Part shown: piece by piece, positions 26,005 through 35,507 of the stretch
Position numbering within the stretch: position 1 is the stretch's first letter
Layout of the letters: the number at the start of each line of letters is the position of its first letter
Assembly: GCA_964398655.1 (NCBI GenBank)
Contig: CAYNNG010000001.1
Location: 52,978-116,977, forward strand
Source: SFFI01 sp964398655
GTDB lineage: Bacteria; Bacillota; Clostridia; Saccharofermentanales; DTU023
Direction: 5' to 3'
Length of the DNA: 64,000 nt
The notes under the pieces: model-generated
The model's database searches: none
Told to the model about the DNA's origin: nothing
What the model saw: only the letters and a program-made list of their open reading frames with translations
Program-made: the position numbers and the translations under genes

Positions 26005-26196
26005 GTTAATTCTCCTATCTCACGGCCAATCAGACTTGACCCAATACCGGCCAAGCCTAATTTAGCTAGAATGACTGAAGCTATTCTAGCATTTGCCAGG
26101 TGGAGAAAAGCGGGCAAAGGCCTGCTAAGCCCCTGTTTTAGGTCATTTGTTGGAAAGTTTTAGGACTCCCGTAACCTAATAGCAATAATAGCCTGG

Positions 26197-26814
26197 CTAG
26201 GCGCGTCCTTCGCGCAGCTCATCCAAGGTGCGGCCAAAATCTTCCAGACAGTTGTCCAAAAACCATTTGACCTCCGGGAGGTCATAGGACAAGAGTTTCT
26301 CGCGGGTTGACTTTGCGGCATCCTGGAATTCATGGTTGCCGATTGCTAGTTCGTCCAAGCATTTGAGATAGGCCGACAAGGTATCCGCCGCCTTCACCAA
26401 GGGCTTGGCCAGGGCAAAGTCCTCTGCTTGCTCACCTGCGGCCTCTTGGTAGAGATAGGCCTGGTAATCTTCCCGAATCTCCCCCGGGATACCCTGGACC
26501 ATGAGGTCTAAGGCCTCCGCTTCCACCTCCTTAAAGGACCGGTGGATCTGGTCATTAAAGTACTTAATTGGGGTAGGAAGGTCGCCCGTAATAATCTCGG
26601 AAACGTCGTGGTAGAGGGCCAGCATCACGCAGGTTTCCGGCCGGGGCGCGGGCAAGCCGGGGAAATAAGATCTGCGGATCAGGGCCAGAGCATGGGCAAA
26701 ATATGCCACCTCCAGGGTATGCTCCTGCAGGTTTTCTGTCTGCGAATTGCGCATGAGCGACCAGCGCTCAATATAGCGCATGCGGTGGAGCATAGCATAA
26801 AAATAATTTTCCAT
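26197..26814 (-). CDS. yfbR: 5'-deoxynucleotidase YfbR-like HD-domain phosphohydrolase
   Basis: Removes phosphate from dNMPs. 205 residues from ATG 26814 (AAGGA 8 bases before). HD-domain metal ligands: His in LQEHTLEVAYFAHAL, the HD pair in LALYHDVSEIITGD and a downstream Asp in KAADTLSAYLKCLDE. The motif GDLPTPIKYFN is typical of YfbR. It lies 41 bases after dgt, another HD-type dNTP-pool enzyme. Confidence 0.9.
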   Translation of the reverse strand: MENYFYAMLHRMRYIERWSLMRNSQTENLQEHTLEVAYFAHALALIRRSYFPGLPAPRPETCVMLALYHDVSEIITGDLPTPIKYFNDQIHRSFKEVEAEALDLMVQGIPGEIREDYQAYLYQEAAGEQAEDFALAKPLVKAADTLSAYLKCLDELAIGNHEFQDAAKSTREKLLSYDLPEVKWFLDNCLEDFGRTLDELREGRA

Positions 26815-26855
26815 AAACTGATCCTTCCCCTCACTCACGGGCCACGTGACTTTAC

Positions 26856-28001
26856 TTAAATCTGGTAGAGACTCTTGAAGCTCTCCGAGGCATAGACATC
26901 CGTCATCCCGGCAAGATAGTCGCAAATAATCCTCTCCCGACTGGCCTGGGACTCGGGATGTCCCGCGGCAAACTTGGCCAGGTTGGCCAGGACTGGGGTG
27001 GGCGACTGGGCCAGGGCTTCGGGGTCCTCTAAGCCCTGCTTGAAGGCTTCATAAAGTCCGTCAACAATCTGGCGGGCAATAAATTCATAACGGCGGACCT
27101 TGGCGGAGGCATAAATCCGGTGGGAGTTGAGCTGCAGGAGCTCGCTCATGGCCTGGGCAGGCTCGGGCGAGAGCTTAATCGCGTCCTGACCCTGGCTGGT
27201 CCGGATAATATCCGTTACCAGGTTGTTCACGATATCCCGGTTGCTGGAGCCCAGGGTTTTCTTCAAATCCCTGGGTATATCTTCAAAGTCCATGAGGCCA
27301 GCCCGGGCCGCGTCTTCAATGTCCCGGCCCAGATAGGCAATCCGGTCGGCAATGCGTACGACACAGCCCTCCAGGCTGGCGGGCAGAGCATGGCTTTCTG
27401 CGCCGGGATAGAGGTCTGCTTCGCTTTTTTCCCGGTTGGCGTGGAGCTCGGTTTCCAGGTAGCGTTCCCCGCAATGAGAAACTATACCGTCACGGACCTC
27501 AAAGCTGAGATTAAGGCCTTGGCGCTTACCACGGTGTTCCGCCAGGACGTCAATGACTCTGAGGCTGTGAACTTCGTGCTTAAATTGAAAGCCTGCGCCC
27601 TCTCGCCTCAGGATGGCATTGAGCTCTGCCTCGCCGGAGTGGCCGAAGGGGGCATGGCCCAGGTCATGGCCCAGGGCAATGGCTTCAATCAGGTCCTCGT
27701 TGAGCCGCAGGGCCTTACCTATGGTCCGGGCAATATAGGATACATAAATTACATGTTCCATGCGGGTACAGACATGGTCGGACCGGGGATTAAAGAAGAC
27801 CTGAGTTTTGTGGCGGAGGCGGCGGAAGTCCAGGCTGTAGATAATGCGGCCAATATCTCTTTCGTAGGCTGTCCGGGTGGCACACTGGGCTTCGGGCTTG
27901 CGCCTACCGCGGGACCGGGCCGCGGGTACAGCATAGGGACTTAGGCGTTCCAATTCTTCCACTTCTTTGAGTTCCCGAATATTTGCTGTTGGGTCTAGCA
28001 T
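26856..28001 (-). CDS. dgt: Deoxyguanosine triphosphate triphosphohydrolase-like protein
   Basis: HD-domain dNTP triphosphohydrolase (dNTP to nucleoside + PPPi). 381 residues. RTAYERDIGRIIYSLDFRRL and HKTQVFFNPRSDHVCTRMEH are the family signature. The HD pair is in AIALGHDLGHAPFGHSGE, with an additional Asp in VVRIADRIAYLGRDIEDA. ATG 28001 lies 22 bases after the pcrA stop, so pcrA-dgt-yfbR is probably one transcript. Confidence 0.93.
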   Translation of the reverse strand: MLDPTANIRELKEVEELERLSPYAVPAARSRGRRKPEAQCATRTAYERDIGRIIYSLDFRRLRHKTQVFFNPRSDHVCTRMEHVIYVSYIARTIGKALRLNEDLIEAIALGHDLGHAPFGHSGEAELNAILRREGAGFQFKHEVHSLRVIDVLAEHRGKRQGLNLSFEVRDGIVSHCGERYLETELHANREKSEADLYPGAESHALPASLEGCVVRIADRIAYLGRDIEDAARAGLMDFEDIPRDLKKTLGSSNRDIVNNLVTDIIRTSQGQDAIKLSPEPAQAMSELLQLNSHRIYASAKVRRYEFIARQIVDGLYEAFKQGLEDPEALAQSPTPVLANLAKFAAGHPESQASRERIICDYLAGMTDVYASESFKSLYQI

Positions 28002-28023
28002 ACCGCCACCGCCTTTCCACTAC

Positions 28024-30528
28024 CTAGTCTAGGATATCCAGGTCAGCCATAGAGGCCATCATGTGCTTGGTCTTGCCCCCAAAGTCGATACTCAAGATAG
28101 CATCCGTACTGGTGGTTTCTTTTTTGATCAGGGTCCCTTCGCCAAAACGCTTGTGCCTGACCTTGGCTCCCGGCTCCAGCTGGCACAGCTTGTTTTGCGC
28201 GCTGGGGCTATTGGTGTGCAGGCCACTAGATTTTGGCTTGCTGGCAAAGGGATTCGCCTTTGTCTGGCTTTTCAGCACAGGCTTGCCGTGGGTTACCGGA
28301 CCACTCTCAGGCGCGGAGGAGTATTGGTTCTCCCAGGCGTAACTGGTCCGCCCCTTATAACCTCCTCCGTAGGCAGAGCCGCCGGACGAGGTCTGGTAGC
28401 TGAGGAACTCCCCATCTCCGTAGCGCGACCCGCCGCTTTCTTCAATTAAGTGGTCAGGAATTTCTTTGAGAAATTGAGAGGGCGGGTAATAGGCCGTTTT
28501 ACCGTAGAGCAAGCGAGACTGGGCGGTAGTAATCGCTAACCGCTTACGGGCCCTGGTAATCGCCACATAAAAGAGCCTCCGCTCTTCTTCCTCATCCTCC
28601 GGGCTCAGGAGCTTGTTGACATTGGGGAAGATCCCCTGCTCTACTCCCACAATAAAGCAGGCATCGAATTCCAGGCCTTTGGCGGAGTGAATTGTCATGA
28701 GGGAAACGGTCTCCGCGGGATCCTCCTCGTCTCCGGCAGCAAACAGGGCGGCATTTTCCAGGAAGCTACGGGTCAAAACGGGCAGGCTCAAATCCTGATG
28801 AGTCAAACCACCTTGGTCATCCAGGAGGGCCTGGGTGAGTTCCCCCTCGCCGTAGCGGTCGCTAAGCTCCGCAATCACCGCTAGGTCCGCGGCCTGGCGG
28901 TTGGCAAATTCCAAGGCATCGGACCGCAGCTCCTCTAAGTTTTGCAGGCGGGATTCCGCCTCCAAGTTAAGCTTTTGCTGTTCTGCCTGCCAGAAGCCAT
29001 AGAGGCCGGATTCTTCTTCCACATACTTAATAAAGTCTGGGAAACTTAGCTGGTTGGCCTGGGCAACCGCCCTCATGCGTTCAATCAAGGCGGCAAATTC
29101 CTGGAGCCGAACCGCCGCATGAGAAAGGTCAGGATACTGGTCAGCCTGAGCGGCCACCTCCAAGGGGGAAACTCCCTCTTCTGTGGCGTAGTTGAGCACC
29201 CGGTCTACCGTAACCTGGCCCAGACTGCGCTTGGGGGTATTAATCACACGCTCAAAGGCCAGGCGGTCGTCAGGACTGTCGATGAGGCGCAGGTAAGCCA
29301 GGACATCCCGGATTTCCTTACGGTCATAGAAGCGCAGGCCGCCGTAAATCTTGTAGGGAATGCCCTCTTCTCTCAAGGCAAATTCCAGGTTACGGCTGAG
29401 GGCGTTGAGCCGGTACAGGATGCCAATTTGCGCGGGCGAAATAGGATCTTCCGCTCTTTGGCCGAGGCGCTTAATTTCCTGGGCAATCCAGCGGGCCTCT
29501 GTATAGTGGTCGGCTGCCCGGTAAAATTGGATCGCTTCCCCACCCCGGCTGGAGGTCCAAAGTTTTTTCTCGACCCGCTTTTCATTGTTGGCAATGACCG
29601 CATTGGCCGCCTGTAGGATGATGGGCGTAGACCGGTAGTTCTGCTCCAGCTTGACAATGTGGGCCTGAGGAAAGTCTTTTTCAAAATTCAGGATATTTTC
29701 GTGCTGGGCTCCCCGGAAGGAATATATGGACTGGTCATCGTCCCCCACCACACAGAGGTTGCCGTGGGCCGAAGCCAAGAGACGCAGGACCTCGTATTGG
29801 ACCTTGTTGGTATCCTGGTACTCGTCTACCAGGATATGGCGGAAACGCCCAGAGTAAGCCGCTAGCACCTCCGGGTTCTGGCGGAAAAGCTGGACCGCAT
29901 AGAGGAGGATATCGTCAAAGTCCATGGAGTTTTGGTCCTTGAGGGCCTTTTGATAGGCCTGGTAAACCCGGGCAATGTCCTGGTAATAGGCCTGATGCTG
30001 GCGGAAGCCCTTGGCTTCTTGCGCTTCATAGTCCTGGGGTCCGAGCATGTGGTTTTTGGCATGGGAAATCTGCCGGTGGGCATCCGCGGGCGCAAGGTAG
30101 TGTTCGTCTATGCGCAGGTCCTTGAGCACCTGCTTGAGCAGGGTCTTCTGCTCGTCCGTATCCAGAATGGTAAAGCTATTGGTAAAGCCTAAAAGCTCAG
30201 CGTTAGGCCTCAGGATGCGCAAGAGCAGGGAGTGGAAGGTGCCTACCCACATGTGCCTGGCCACGGGGCCAAGCAGGCCTACCAGGCGTTCTTTCATTTC
30301 ATTGGCCGCCTTGTTGGTAAAGGTCAGGGCCAAGATTTCTGCGGGATGCAAGCCTTGCGCCACCAGCCAGGCGATCCTCCGGGTGATGACCCGGGTTTTG
30401 CCTGAACCGGCCCCCGCGAAAACTAAGAGCGGGCCGCTGCCATAGGAGACAGCTTCTCTTTGCGGAGGATTGAGGTCTTGGAGAATTTGCTGGTTGAGGT
30501 CGGGAGAAGACTGGGGATTTAAAGACAT
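28024..30528 (-). CDS. pcrA: ATP-dependent DNA helicase PcrA (UvrD/Rep family)
   Basis: 834-residue SF1 3'-5' helicase for repair and for clearing replication and transcription conflicts. Motif I VFAGAGSGKTRVITRRI, motif II VDEYQDTNKVQ, motif III GDDDQSIYSFRGA, motif IV LEQNYRST, motif V MTIHSAKGLEFD and motif VI RRLFYVAITRARKRL are all present. The C-terminal RNA-polymerase-binding Tudor-like module is recognisable as GAKVRHKRFGEGTLI. The linker before it is Ser/Gly-rich. Confidence 0.96.
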   Translation of the reverse strand: MSLNPQSSPDLNQQILQDLNPPQREAVSYGSGPLLVFAGAGSGKTRVITRRIAWLVAQGLHPAEILALTFTNKAANEMKERLVGLLGPVARHMWVGTFHSLLLRILRPNAELLGFTNSFTILDTDEQKTLLKQVLKDLRIDEHYLAPADAHRQISHAKNHMLGPQDYEAQEAKGFRQHQAYYQDIARVYQAYQKALKDQNSMDFDDILLYAVQLFRQNPEVLAAYSGRFRHILVDEYQDTNKVQYEVLRLLASAHGNLCVVGDDDQSIYSFRGAQHENILNFEKDFPQAHIVKLEQNYRSTPIILQAANAVIANNEKRVEKKLWTSSRGGEAIQFYRAADHYTEARWIAQEIKRLGQRAEDPISPAQIGILYRLNALSRNLEFALREEGIPYKIYGGLRFYDRKEIRDVLAYLRLIDSPDDRLAFERVINTPKRSLGQVTVDRVLNYATEEGVSPLEVAAQADQYPDLSHAAVRLQEFAALIERMRAVAQANQLSFPDFIKYVEEESGLYGFWQAEQQKLNLEAESRLQNLEELRSDALEFANRQAADLAVIAELSDRYGEGELTQALLDDQGGLTHQDLSLPVLTRSFLENAALFAAGDEEDPAETVSLMTIHSAKGLEFDACFIVGVEQGIFPNVNKLLSPEDEEEERRLFYVAITRARKRLAITTAQSRLLYGKTAYYPPSQFLKEIPDHLIEESGGSRYGDGEFLSYQTSSGGSAYGGGYKGRTSYAWENQYSSAPESGPVTHGKPVLKSQTKANPFASKPKSSGLHTNSPSAQNKLCQLEPGAKVRHKRFGEGTLIKKETTSTDAILSIDFGGKTKHMMASMADLDILD

Positions 30529-30643
30529 GAAGATTCCTTACTGTAGACGGGGCTGCAGACGGGAGTGCAGACAAGCGGGCAGCTCAGGGTGCTGGTTGAT
30601 TAGGGCTTAATTGAAAGTATAGAGGAAATATGGCTGAGGACAA

Positions 30644-30669
30644 GAGGAGGGGCCCTAAGCCCCTCCCTT
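30644..30669 (-). terminator. Terminator-like hairpin after hpf
   Basis: GGAGGGGC (30646-30653), loop CCTAA, GCCCCTCC (30659-30666), with flanking AAG/CTT pairs. It lies 25 bases past the hpf stop. The T-tract on the minus strand is weak. Confidence 0.6.
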
Positions 30670-30693
30670 AAATGCTAAATTGTGGTCGAGAGT

Positions 30694-31236
30694 TTAGTAT
30701 TCCGGTTCCAGAATACCATAGTCGCCGTCATGACGCTTATAGAGCACACAAACCTTGCCGGTTTCCGGGCTCAGATAGAGGAAGAAATCGTGGTCGATCA
30801 ATTCCATCTGGAGAGCTGCTTCTTCGGAATCCATAGCGTCGATCACGAAGCGTTTGCGCCGGGTAATCTCGGGGCTGGCTTCCTGGATTTCCTCTTCGGT
30901 CAGGGCCGGGAGCTGGTCCAGATAGTCATCCATGTAAGACAGGTCGTGTTTACGCTTTTTCAGCTTGCTCTTGTGCTTGCGGATTTGGCGTTCCATGTTG
31001 TCAATGGCAGCGTCCAGGGCAACTTTAGCTTCCGGAGCTGTGGCTTCAACCCGGTAGATGTCTCTGCGGATCTTCAAGGTAATTTCTACTTTGACATCCT
31101 TCTGCTCGGGTTGGACTTTGACCGTGGTTACGGCCTCGTCACCAAAGAAACGATGGAATTTACTTAGTTGGGATTCAACTTCTTCGCGCAATCTGTCGCT
31201 AACCGACATGTTTACGCCAGTGATTTCAATTTTCAT
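30694..31236 (-). CDS. hpf: Ribosome hibernation promoting factor, long form
   Basis: 180 residues: an N-terminal S30AE domain (MKIEITGVNMSVSDRLREEV through DAAIDNMERQIRKHKSKLKKR) that occupies the mRNA/tRNA channel of the 30S, a linker, and the C-terminal dimerisation domain (ALQMELIDHDFFLYLSPETG, VCVLYKRHDGDYGILEPEY). It drives 100S ribosome dimers in stationary phase. AAAGGA precedes ATG 31236. It is monocistronic, with its own promoter-like sequence and a strong leader hairpin. Confidence 0.96.
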   Translation of the reverse strand: MKIEITGVNMSVSDRLREEVESQLSKFHRFFGDEAVTTVKVQPEQKDVKVEITLKIRRDIYRVEATAPEAKVALDAAIDNMERQIRKHKSKLKKRKHDLSYMDDYLDQLPALTEEEIQEASPEITRRKRFVIDAMDSEEAALQMELIDHDFFLYLSPETGKVCVLYKRHDGDYGILEPEY

Positions 31237-31270
31237 ATGCGAATCCTTTCTCTCTTCTACTGGTAATTAC

Positions 31271-31305
31271 AGTTTGGGCTTAGGCACCTGGCCTAAGCCC
31301 AAACT
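31271..31305 (-). promoter_or_regulatory. Perfect 15-bp-stem hairpin in the hpf leader / after gapA
   Basis: AGTTTGGGCTTAGGC (31271-31285), loop ACCTG, exact reverse complement (31291-31305). No T-run follows on either strand. It lies between the gapA stop and hpf and just downstream of the predicted hpf start site. It is either a 3'-end stabiliser for gapA or a 5'-UTR element of hpf. Confidence 0.6.
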
Positions 31306-31319
31306 AAGTTACTACTTAT

Positions 31320-31348
31320 ATTATAGAACTAGGGCAAAGCCAGGTAAA
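31320..31348 (-). promoter_or_regulatory. hpf: Putative sigma-A promoter for hpf
   Basis: Minus-strand TATAAT at 31320-31325 and TTTACC at 31343-31348, 17 bases apart. The predicted start is near 31313, placing the leader hairpin at the 5' end of the mRNA. Confidence 0.55.
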
Positions 31349-31396
31349 GCCAAGTCGAAACTTAGCGCCAGCCAGGCTTGCCTGCGGCCGCTTTAA

Positions 31397-32476
31397 TTAA
31401 AGTCTGCCGTCTTCCTTACCCATGTGGAGCATGAGGTCAACTGTGCGGTTGGAGTAACCCCACTCGTTGTCGTACCAAGAAACCACCTTGAAGAAGCGCT
31501 TCTCACCAGGCAGGTTGTTGCTCAGGGTAGCCTGAGAGTCATAGATAGAAGAGTGGCTGTCGCCAATGATATCGCTGGAAACGATAGGATCCTTGGTGTA
31601 GCCCAGGATGCCCTGGAGATAGGTCTCAGAGGCCTTCTTCATGAGCTCGTCGATTTCTTCAATGGAGGTGTCGCGCTTGGCGGTGAAGGTCAGGTCAACT
31701 GCGGAACCGGTGACGGTAGGTACCCGGAAGGACATACCAGTCAGGATGCCGTTAACTTCGGGCAGGATCTTGCCTACAGCCTTAGCGGCGCCGGTGGTGG
31801 AAGGAATAATGTTAACTGCGGCTGCGCGGCCACCACGCCAGTCCTTGTTGGAGGGACCGTCTACGGTCTTCTGGGTAGCGGTGTAGGCGTGAATGGTGGT
31901 CATCAGGCCTTTTTCAATGCCGATGCCTTCCTTGAGCAGGACGTGTACCAGGGGTGCTAAGCAGTTGGTGGTGCAGGAAGCGTTGGATACGATGTCGTGT
32001 TCAGCGGAAACGTATTCGTTTTCGTTAACGCCCATGAGTAGCATCTTGAAGCCATCGCCCTTACCAGGAGCAGAAAGGATAACCTTCTGCGCGCCAGCTT
32101 CAATGTGGCCATGTGCATCTTCATACTTGGTGAAACGACCGGTGGATTCCAGAACGTACTCGGCGCCCAGTTCTTTCCAAGGGCATTCGCGGGGGTGCTT
32201 AGAAGCCATGAGGACAGGCACTTCGTGCTTGCCATCTACTACCAGGATGTCGTCAAATTCCAGCTCGGGTTTGGATTTCTTGCTGGAGAAGATCTGTTTG
32301 GCCCGGCCTTGGGCAGAGTCATAGTTGAGTTGGTAAGCAGTGTAGGCCGCGTCGATGTTGAGGTCGGTAACGGCTACGACTTTAAAGGTGTCGTCCAGCA
32401 GGCCGCGTTCAGCCATAGCACGGAAAACTAAGCGGCCAATACGGCCAAAACCATTGATTGCAAGTTTGATTGCCAT
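31397..32476 (-). CDS. gap: Glyceraldehyde-3-phosphate dehydrogenase, long form
   Basis: NAD-dependent glycolytic enzyme. Rossmann start AINGFGRIGRLVFRAM, catalytic Cys in VSNASCTTNCLAPL, catalytic His in TTIHAYTATQ, and C-terminal SWYDNEWGYSNRTVDL. At 359 residues it is about 20 longer than the common GapA. The extra part is the SSKKSKPELEFDDILVVDGK region and a DFKDPRECPWKELGAEY-like segment. This resembles the longer class found in some enterobacteria, trypanosomes and clostridia. GGAGGAAAAACA precedes ATG. Confidence 0.96.
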   Translation of the reverse strand: MAIKLAINGFGRIGRLVFRAMAERGLLDDTFKVVAVTDLNIDAAYTAYQLNYDSAQGRAKQIFSSKKSKPELEFDDILVVDGKHEVPVLMASKHPRECPWKELGAEYVLESTGRFTKYEDAHGHIEAGAQKVILSAPGKGDGFKMLLMGVNENEYVSAEHDIVSNASCTTNCLAPLVHVLLKEGIGIEKGLMTTIHAYTATQKTVDGPSNKDWRGGRAAAVNIIPSTTGAAKAVGKILPEVNGILTGMSFRVPTVTGSAVDLTFTAKRDTSIEEIDELMKKASETYLQGILGYTKDPIVSSDIIGDSHSSIYDSQATLSNNLPGEKRFFKVVSWYDNEWGYSNRTVDLMLHMGKEDGRL

Positions 32477-32623
32477 TGTTTTTCCTCCTTGGAAAATCTT
32501 CTTGTGCGCTTTTCTGCGTTATTGAATAACTATTGTATTCAATTGATCATTTTACATGCCTGCCGCTCCATTAGCAAGCCAAAAGGCTCGCATGTAACAT
32601 GCCGTGAGCAGGGGCTGGAAAGG

Positions 32624-32663
32624 CAAACGCCGCAGCCTGGTCCCCAGACCTGGCCGCGGCGTT
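32624..32663 (-). terminator. Terminator-like hairpin after gcvPB
   Basis: AAACGCCGC (32624-32632) pairs with GCGGCGTTT (32655-32663) with partial pairing in the loop, 38 bases past the gcvPB stop. The minus-strand 3' side is moderately T-rich. Confidence 0.6.
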
Positions 32664-32700
32664 TAAGGGCATTAATTCTCAGAAGAGCTAGCTGCTAGCT

Positions 32701-34158
32701 TTAGCCCTCGAATTTCAGGACCAAGTCCTTGGCCGCCTTGACTTCGTCCGGACGGCGGACCGGGGTATGGTGCGGAGCCGCATGGATCACGTCAGGATTG
32801 TTCTCCACTTCCTTCGCGATCTCCTGCATGGTGTGGACCATCTTTTCCAAGCCTTCTTCCGTCTCAGTGTCTGTAGGCTCAAACATCATGGCCTCATGAA
32901 CAATGAGGGGGAAGTAAACTGTGGGCGGATGGATACCATAGTCAATCATGCGCTTGGCCATATCCATGGTGGTGCAGCCCTTTTTGGCCTGCAGGTCACC
33001 AGAGAGTACGAACTCATGCATGACTACAGACTGGTCATTGGAATTGGCGTAGAGGTCCTTCAGCTTGCGGTAGACATAGTTGGCGTTAGCCACAGCTGCT
33101 TCGGCCGAGTCCTTGAGCCCTTCGTAGCCATTGGCCAGGATGTAGGCCAGGGCGCGCAGGAGGACAGCGGTGGAGCCGTTAAAGGAACGCAGGCGGCCAA
33201 AGCTCTCGGGACGGTCATAGTCCCAGAAGTACTTGTCGCCTTCTTTGGTCAGGACAGGTTTGGGCAGGTAGGGCTTCAGGAATTCCTTGCAGCCCACCGG
33301 GCCGGCGCCGGGTCCGCCGCCGCCGTGGGGGGTGGACAGGGTCTTGTGTACGTTCAAGTGGACGCAGTCAAATCCCATGTCACCAGGACGCACCTGCATC
33401 ATGATGGGGTTGAGGTTAGCGCCGTCGTAGTACATGAGGCCGCCACAGTCGTGAACGGCTGTGGTGATTTCCTTAACCTGAGTTTCAAAGAGGCCCAGGG
33501 TGTTGGGGTTGGTCAGCATCATGCCCGCTACAGTTTCGTCGCACTTAGACTTAAGGTCTTCGACATCGACTTCCCCGTTAGGCAGGGATTTGACTTCCCG
33601 AATCTTGTAGCCCGCCATAGCGGCAGTCGCAGGGTTGGTCCCGTGGGCAGAGTCAGGCACCAGGATGTACTTGCGGGCCTGGTCATTTCTGGCCTCGTGG
33701 TAGGCCTTGATCAGCATAACCCCAGTGTATTCGCCGTGGGCGCCTGCCGCGGGCTGCAGGGTATAGCCATCCATGCCCGTCAGGTCACACAGGAGTTCTT
33801 CTAAGTAGTAGAGGGCTTTCAAAGTACCCTGAACGGTTTCGTCGGGCTGCAGGGGGTGGACATTGGCAAAGCCCGGCATAGCTACGACATCTTCATTAAT
33901 CTTGGGGTTATATTTCATGGTGCAGGAGCCCAAGGGATAGGGACCGTTTTCTACACCGTAGTTTTTATTTGAGAGGTTGGTATAGTGCCGGACGACTTGG
34001 ATCTCAGCCAGGTTGGGCAGGTCCAGGCTGTCGCGCAGCTTGCCCTCGCCGAACCAGTCTTTAAGGTCGGAGGTCAGGCGCTCGCCTTCAGGAATGTAGG
34101 CCCTTCTGCCTCCCGTTTGAGGCAATTCAAACACTAATTTGCGATCATTGATTAACAT
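32701..34158 (-). CDS. gcvPB: Glycine dehydrogenase (decarboxylating) subunit 2
   Basis: C-terminal half of the split P-protein of the glycine cleavage system, which decarboxylates glycine on PLP and loads aminomethyl onto GcvH. 485 residues. The PLP-lysine motif is HLNVHKTLSTPHGGGGPGAG at about residue 270. DYGIHPPTVYFPLIV lies near the C-terminus. GGAAGGAGG precedes ATG. Last gene of gcvT-H-PA-PB, 2 bases after gcvPA. Confidence 0.96.
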   Translation of the reverse strand: MLINDRKLVFELPQTGGRRAYIPEGERLTSDLKDWFGEGKLRDSLDLPNLAEIQVVRHYTNLSNKNYGVENGPYPLGSCTMKYNPKINEDVVAMPGFANVHPLQPDETVQGTLKALYYLEELLCDLTGMDGYTLQPAAGAHGEYTGVMLIKAYHEARNDQARKYILVPDSAHGTNPATAAMAGYKIREVKSLPNGEVDVEDLKSKCDETVAGMMLTNPNTLGLFETQVKEITTAVHDCGGLMYYDGANLNPIMMQVRPGDMGFDCVHLNVHKTLSTPHGGGGPGAGPVGCKEFLKPYLPKPVLTKEGDKYFWDYDRPESFGRLRSFNGSTAVLLRALAYILANGYEGLKDSAEAAVANANYVYRKLKDLYANSNDQSVVMHEFVLSGDLQAKKGCTTMDMAKRMIDYGIHPPTVYFPLIVHEAMMFEPTDTETEEGLEKMVHTMQEIAKEVENNPDVIHAAPHHTPVRRPDEVKAAKDLVLKFEG

Positions 34159-34160
34159 GC

Positions 34161-35507
34161 TTAGGCCTCCTTCCTGGCAAGTTTTTCTACCACAGCCACA
34201 AAGTGGTCCATCTTAGCCTGGCTCTTCTTCTCAGTTGCGGCTAAGAGCCAGACATTATCTTCCAGCACGACACCGCCCAGAATGCACTCGTCTAAAAGGG
34301 CCTTGTTGAGGGCTTCGAGGTCGATAGAGTCATCGGCCTTGACTGCGAATTCGCGGAAGAAGGGCTGGTCATAGAGGCTGGTAAAGAGGCCGGTAGCCAC
34401 CAGCTTGTCATGCAGGTAACGGGCCTTGTCCGCAGATTGGGCCGCCACCTCTTGCAGGCCTTCCTGCCCCATAAGGGACATATAAATGGTGGCCTGAGTG
34501 GCCAGGAGGGCTTGCGAGGTACAAATGTTAGAAGTAGCACGTTCCCGGCGGATATGCTGCTCACGGGCCTGCAAGGTTAAGACGTAGGCCTTGTTGCCGT
34601 CCGCGTCTACTGTCTCGCCGCAGATCCGGCCAGGCATTTTACGGACCAGAGCATTGGTGCAGGTCATATAACCCAGGGAGGGACCGCCATAGTTGAGGCC
34701 GGCGCCCAAGGGCTGAGCTTCGCCGACCACGATATCGCAGCCGGACTCGCCGGGGCTCTTCAAGAGGGCCAGGGCCAGAGGGTCGCAGACCGCGATGGCC
34801 AGGGCACCTTGGCTGTGGGCAGATGCTACCAGCTGGTCCAGGTCTTCTACGATGCCGTAGAAGTTAGGGCTCTGGACGATAAAGGCGGCATAATCTTTGC
34901 CTTCAGGGAAGGAGTTGTGGGACTGGCCATGTTCATCCAGGTCACCGATTTCATACTCCAGACCTTGGGCGCTAAGGTAAGTGGCCACAGTCTCTAAGTA
35001 CTGGGGGTTGAGGCCCGCAGACAGCCAGATCTTTTGCGCCTTACGCTTATCCCGGAAGGCCATGAGGGCAGCTTCTGCTGTGGCGGTAGCACCGTCGTAC
35101 ATGGAGGAGTTAGAAACGTCCATGCCAGTCAGGCGGCAAATATAGGTCTGCCACTCAAAGGTTGCCTGCAGGGTTCCTTGGGAGATTTCCTGCTGGTAGG
35201 GGGTGTAGGAAGTCAGGAATTCTTGACGGCTGATTAAGTGGTGGACAGCCGCGGGAACATAGTGGTCATAATAGCCGCCGCCTAGGTAAGAATCGTAGTG
35301 TTCTACGGTCTTATTCAGGGCTGCTGCTTCAGCAAAATAGTTGCGGAGAGACATTTCATCAAGGGGCTTATCCGCCATAACCTTGATCTGCTCTCTTTTA
35401 ACTTTGAGTTCTTCCGGAATGTGAGCATACAGCTGGTCTAAGGTGAGACCCACCTCAGCCAGCATTTCTGCTCTCTTGTCCCGGTTAATTGGAACGTAGT
35501 TAGCCAT
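34161..35507 (-). CDS. gcvPA: Glycine dehydrogenase (decarboxylating) subunit 1
   Basis: N-terminal half of the split P-protein, 448 residues: MSLRNYFAEAAALNKTVEHY, LGGGYYDHYVPAAVHHLISR, FLTSYTPYQQEISQGTLQ and NYGGPSLGYMTCTNALVRKM. It lacks the PLP lysine, as expected for this subunit, and pairs with GcvPB. Its ATG overlaps the gcvH stop (TAATG). Confidence 0.96.
   Translation of the reverse strand: MANYVPINRDKRAEMLAEVGLTLDQLYAHIPEELKVKREQIKVMADKPLDEMSLRNYFAEAAALNKTVEHYDSYLGGGYYDHYVPAAVHHLISRQEFLTSYTPYQQEISQGTLQATFEWQTYICRLTGMDVSNSSMYDGATATAEAALMAFRDKRKAQKIWLSAGLNPQYLETVATYLSAQGLEYEIGDLDEHGQSHNSFPEGKDYAAFIVQSPNFYGIVEDLDQLVASAHSQGALAIAVCDPLALALLKSPGESGCDIVVGEAQPLGAGLNYGGPSLGYMTCTNALVRKMPGRICGETVDADGNKAYVLTLQAREQHIRRERATSNICTSQALLATQATIYMSLMGQEGLQEVAAQSADKARYLHDKLVATGLFTSLYDQPFFREFAVKADDSIDLEALNKALLDECILGGVVLEDNVWLLAATEKKSQAKMDHFVAVVEKLARKEA

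Noticed and set aside
27120..27944. 274-codon plus-strand frame opposite dgt
   Set aside because: Antisense shadow of a complete HD-domain enzyme gene.
32767..33804. 345-codon plus-strand frame opposite gcvPB
   Set aside because: Antisense shadow without a ribosome-binding site or recognisable domain.
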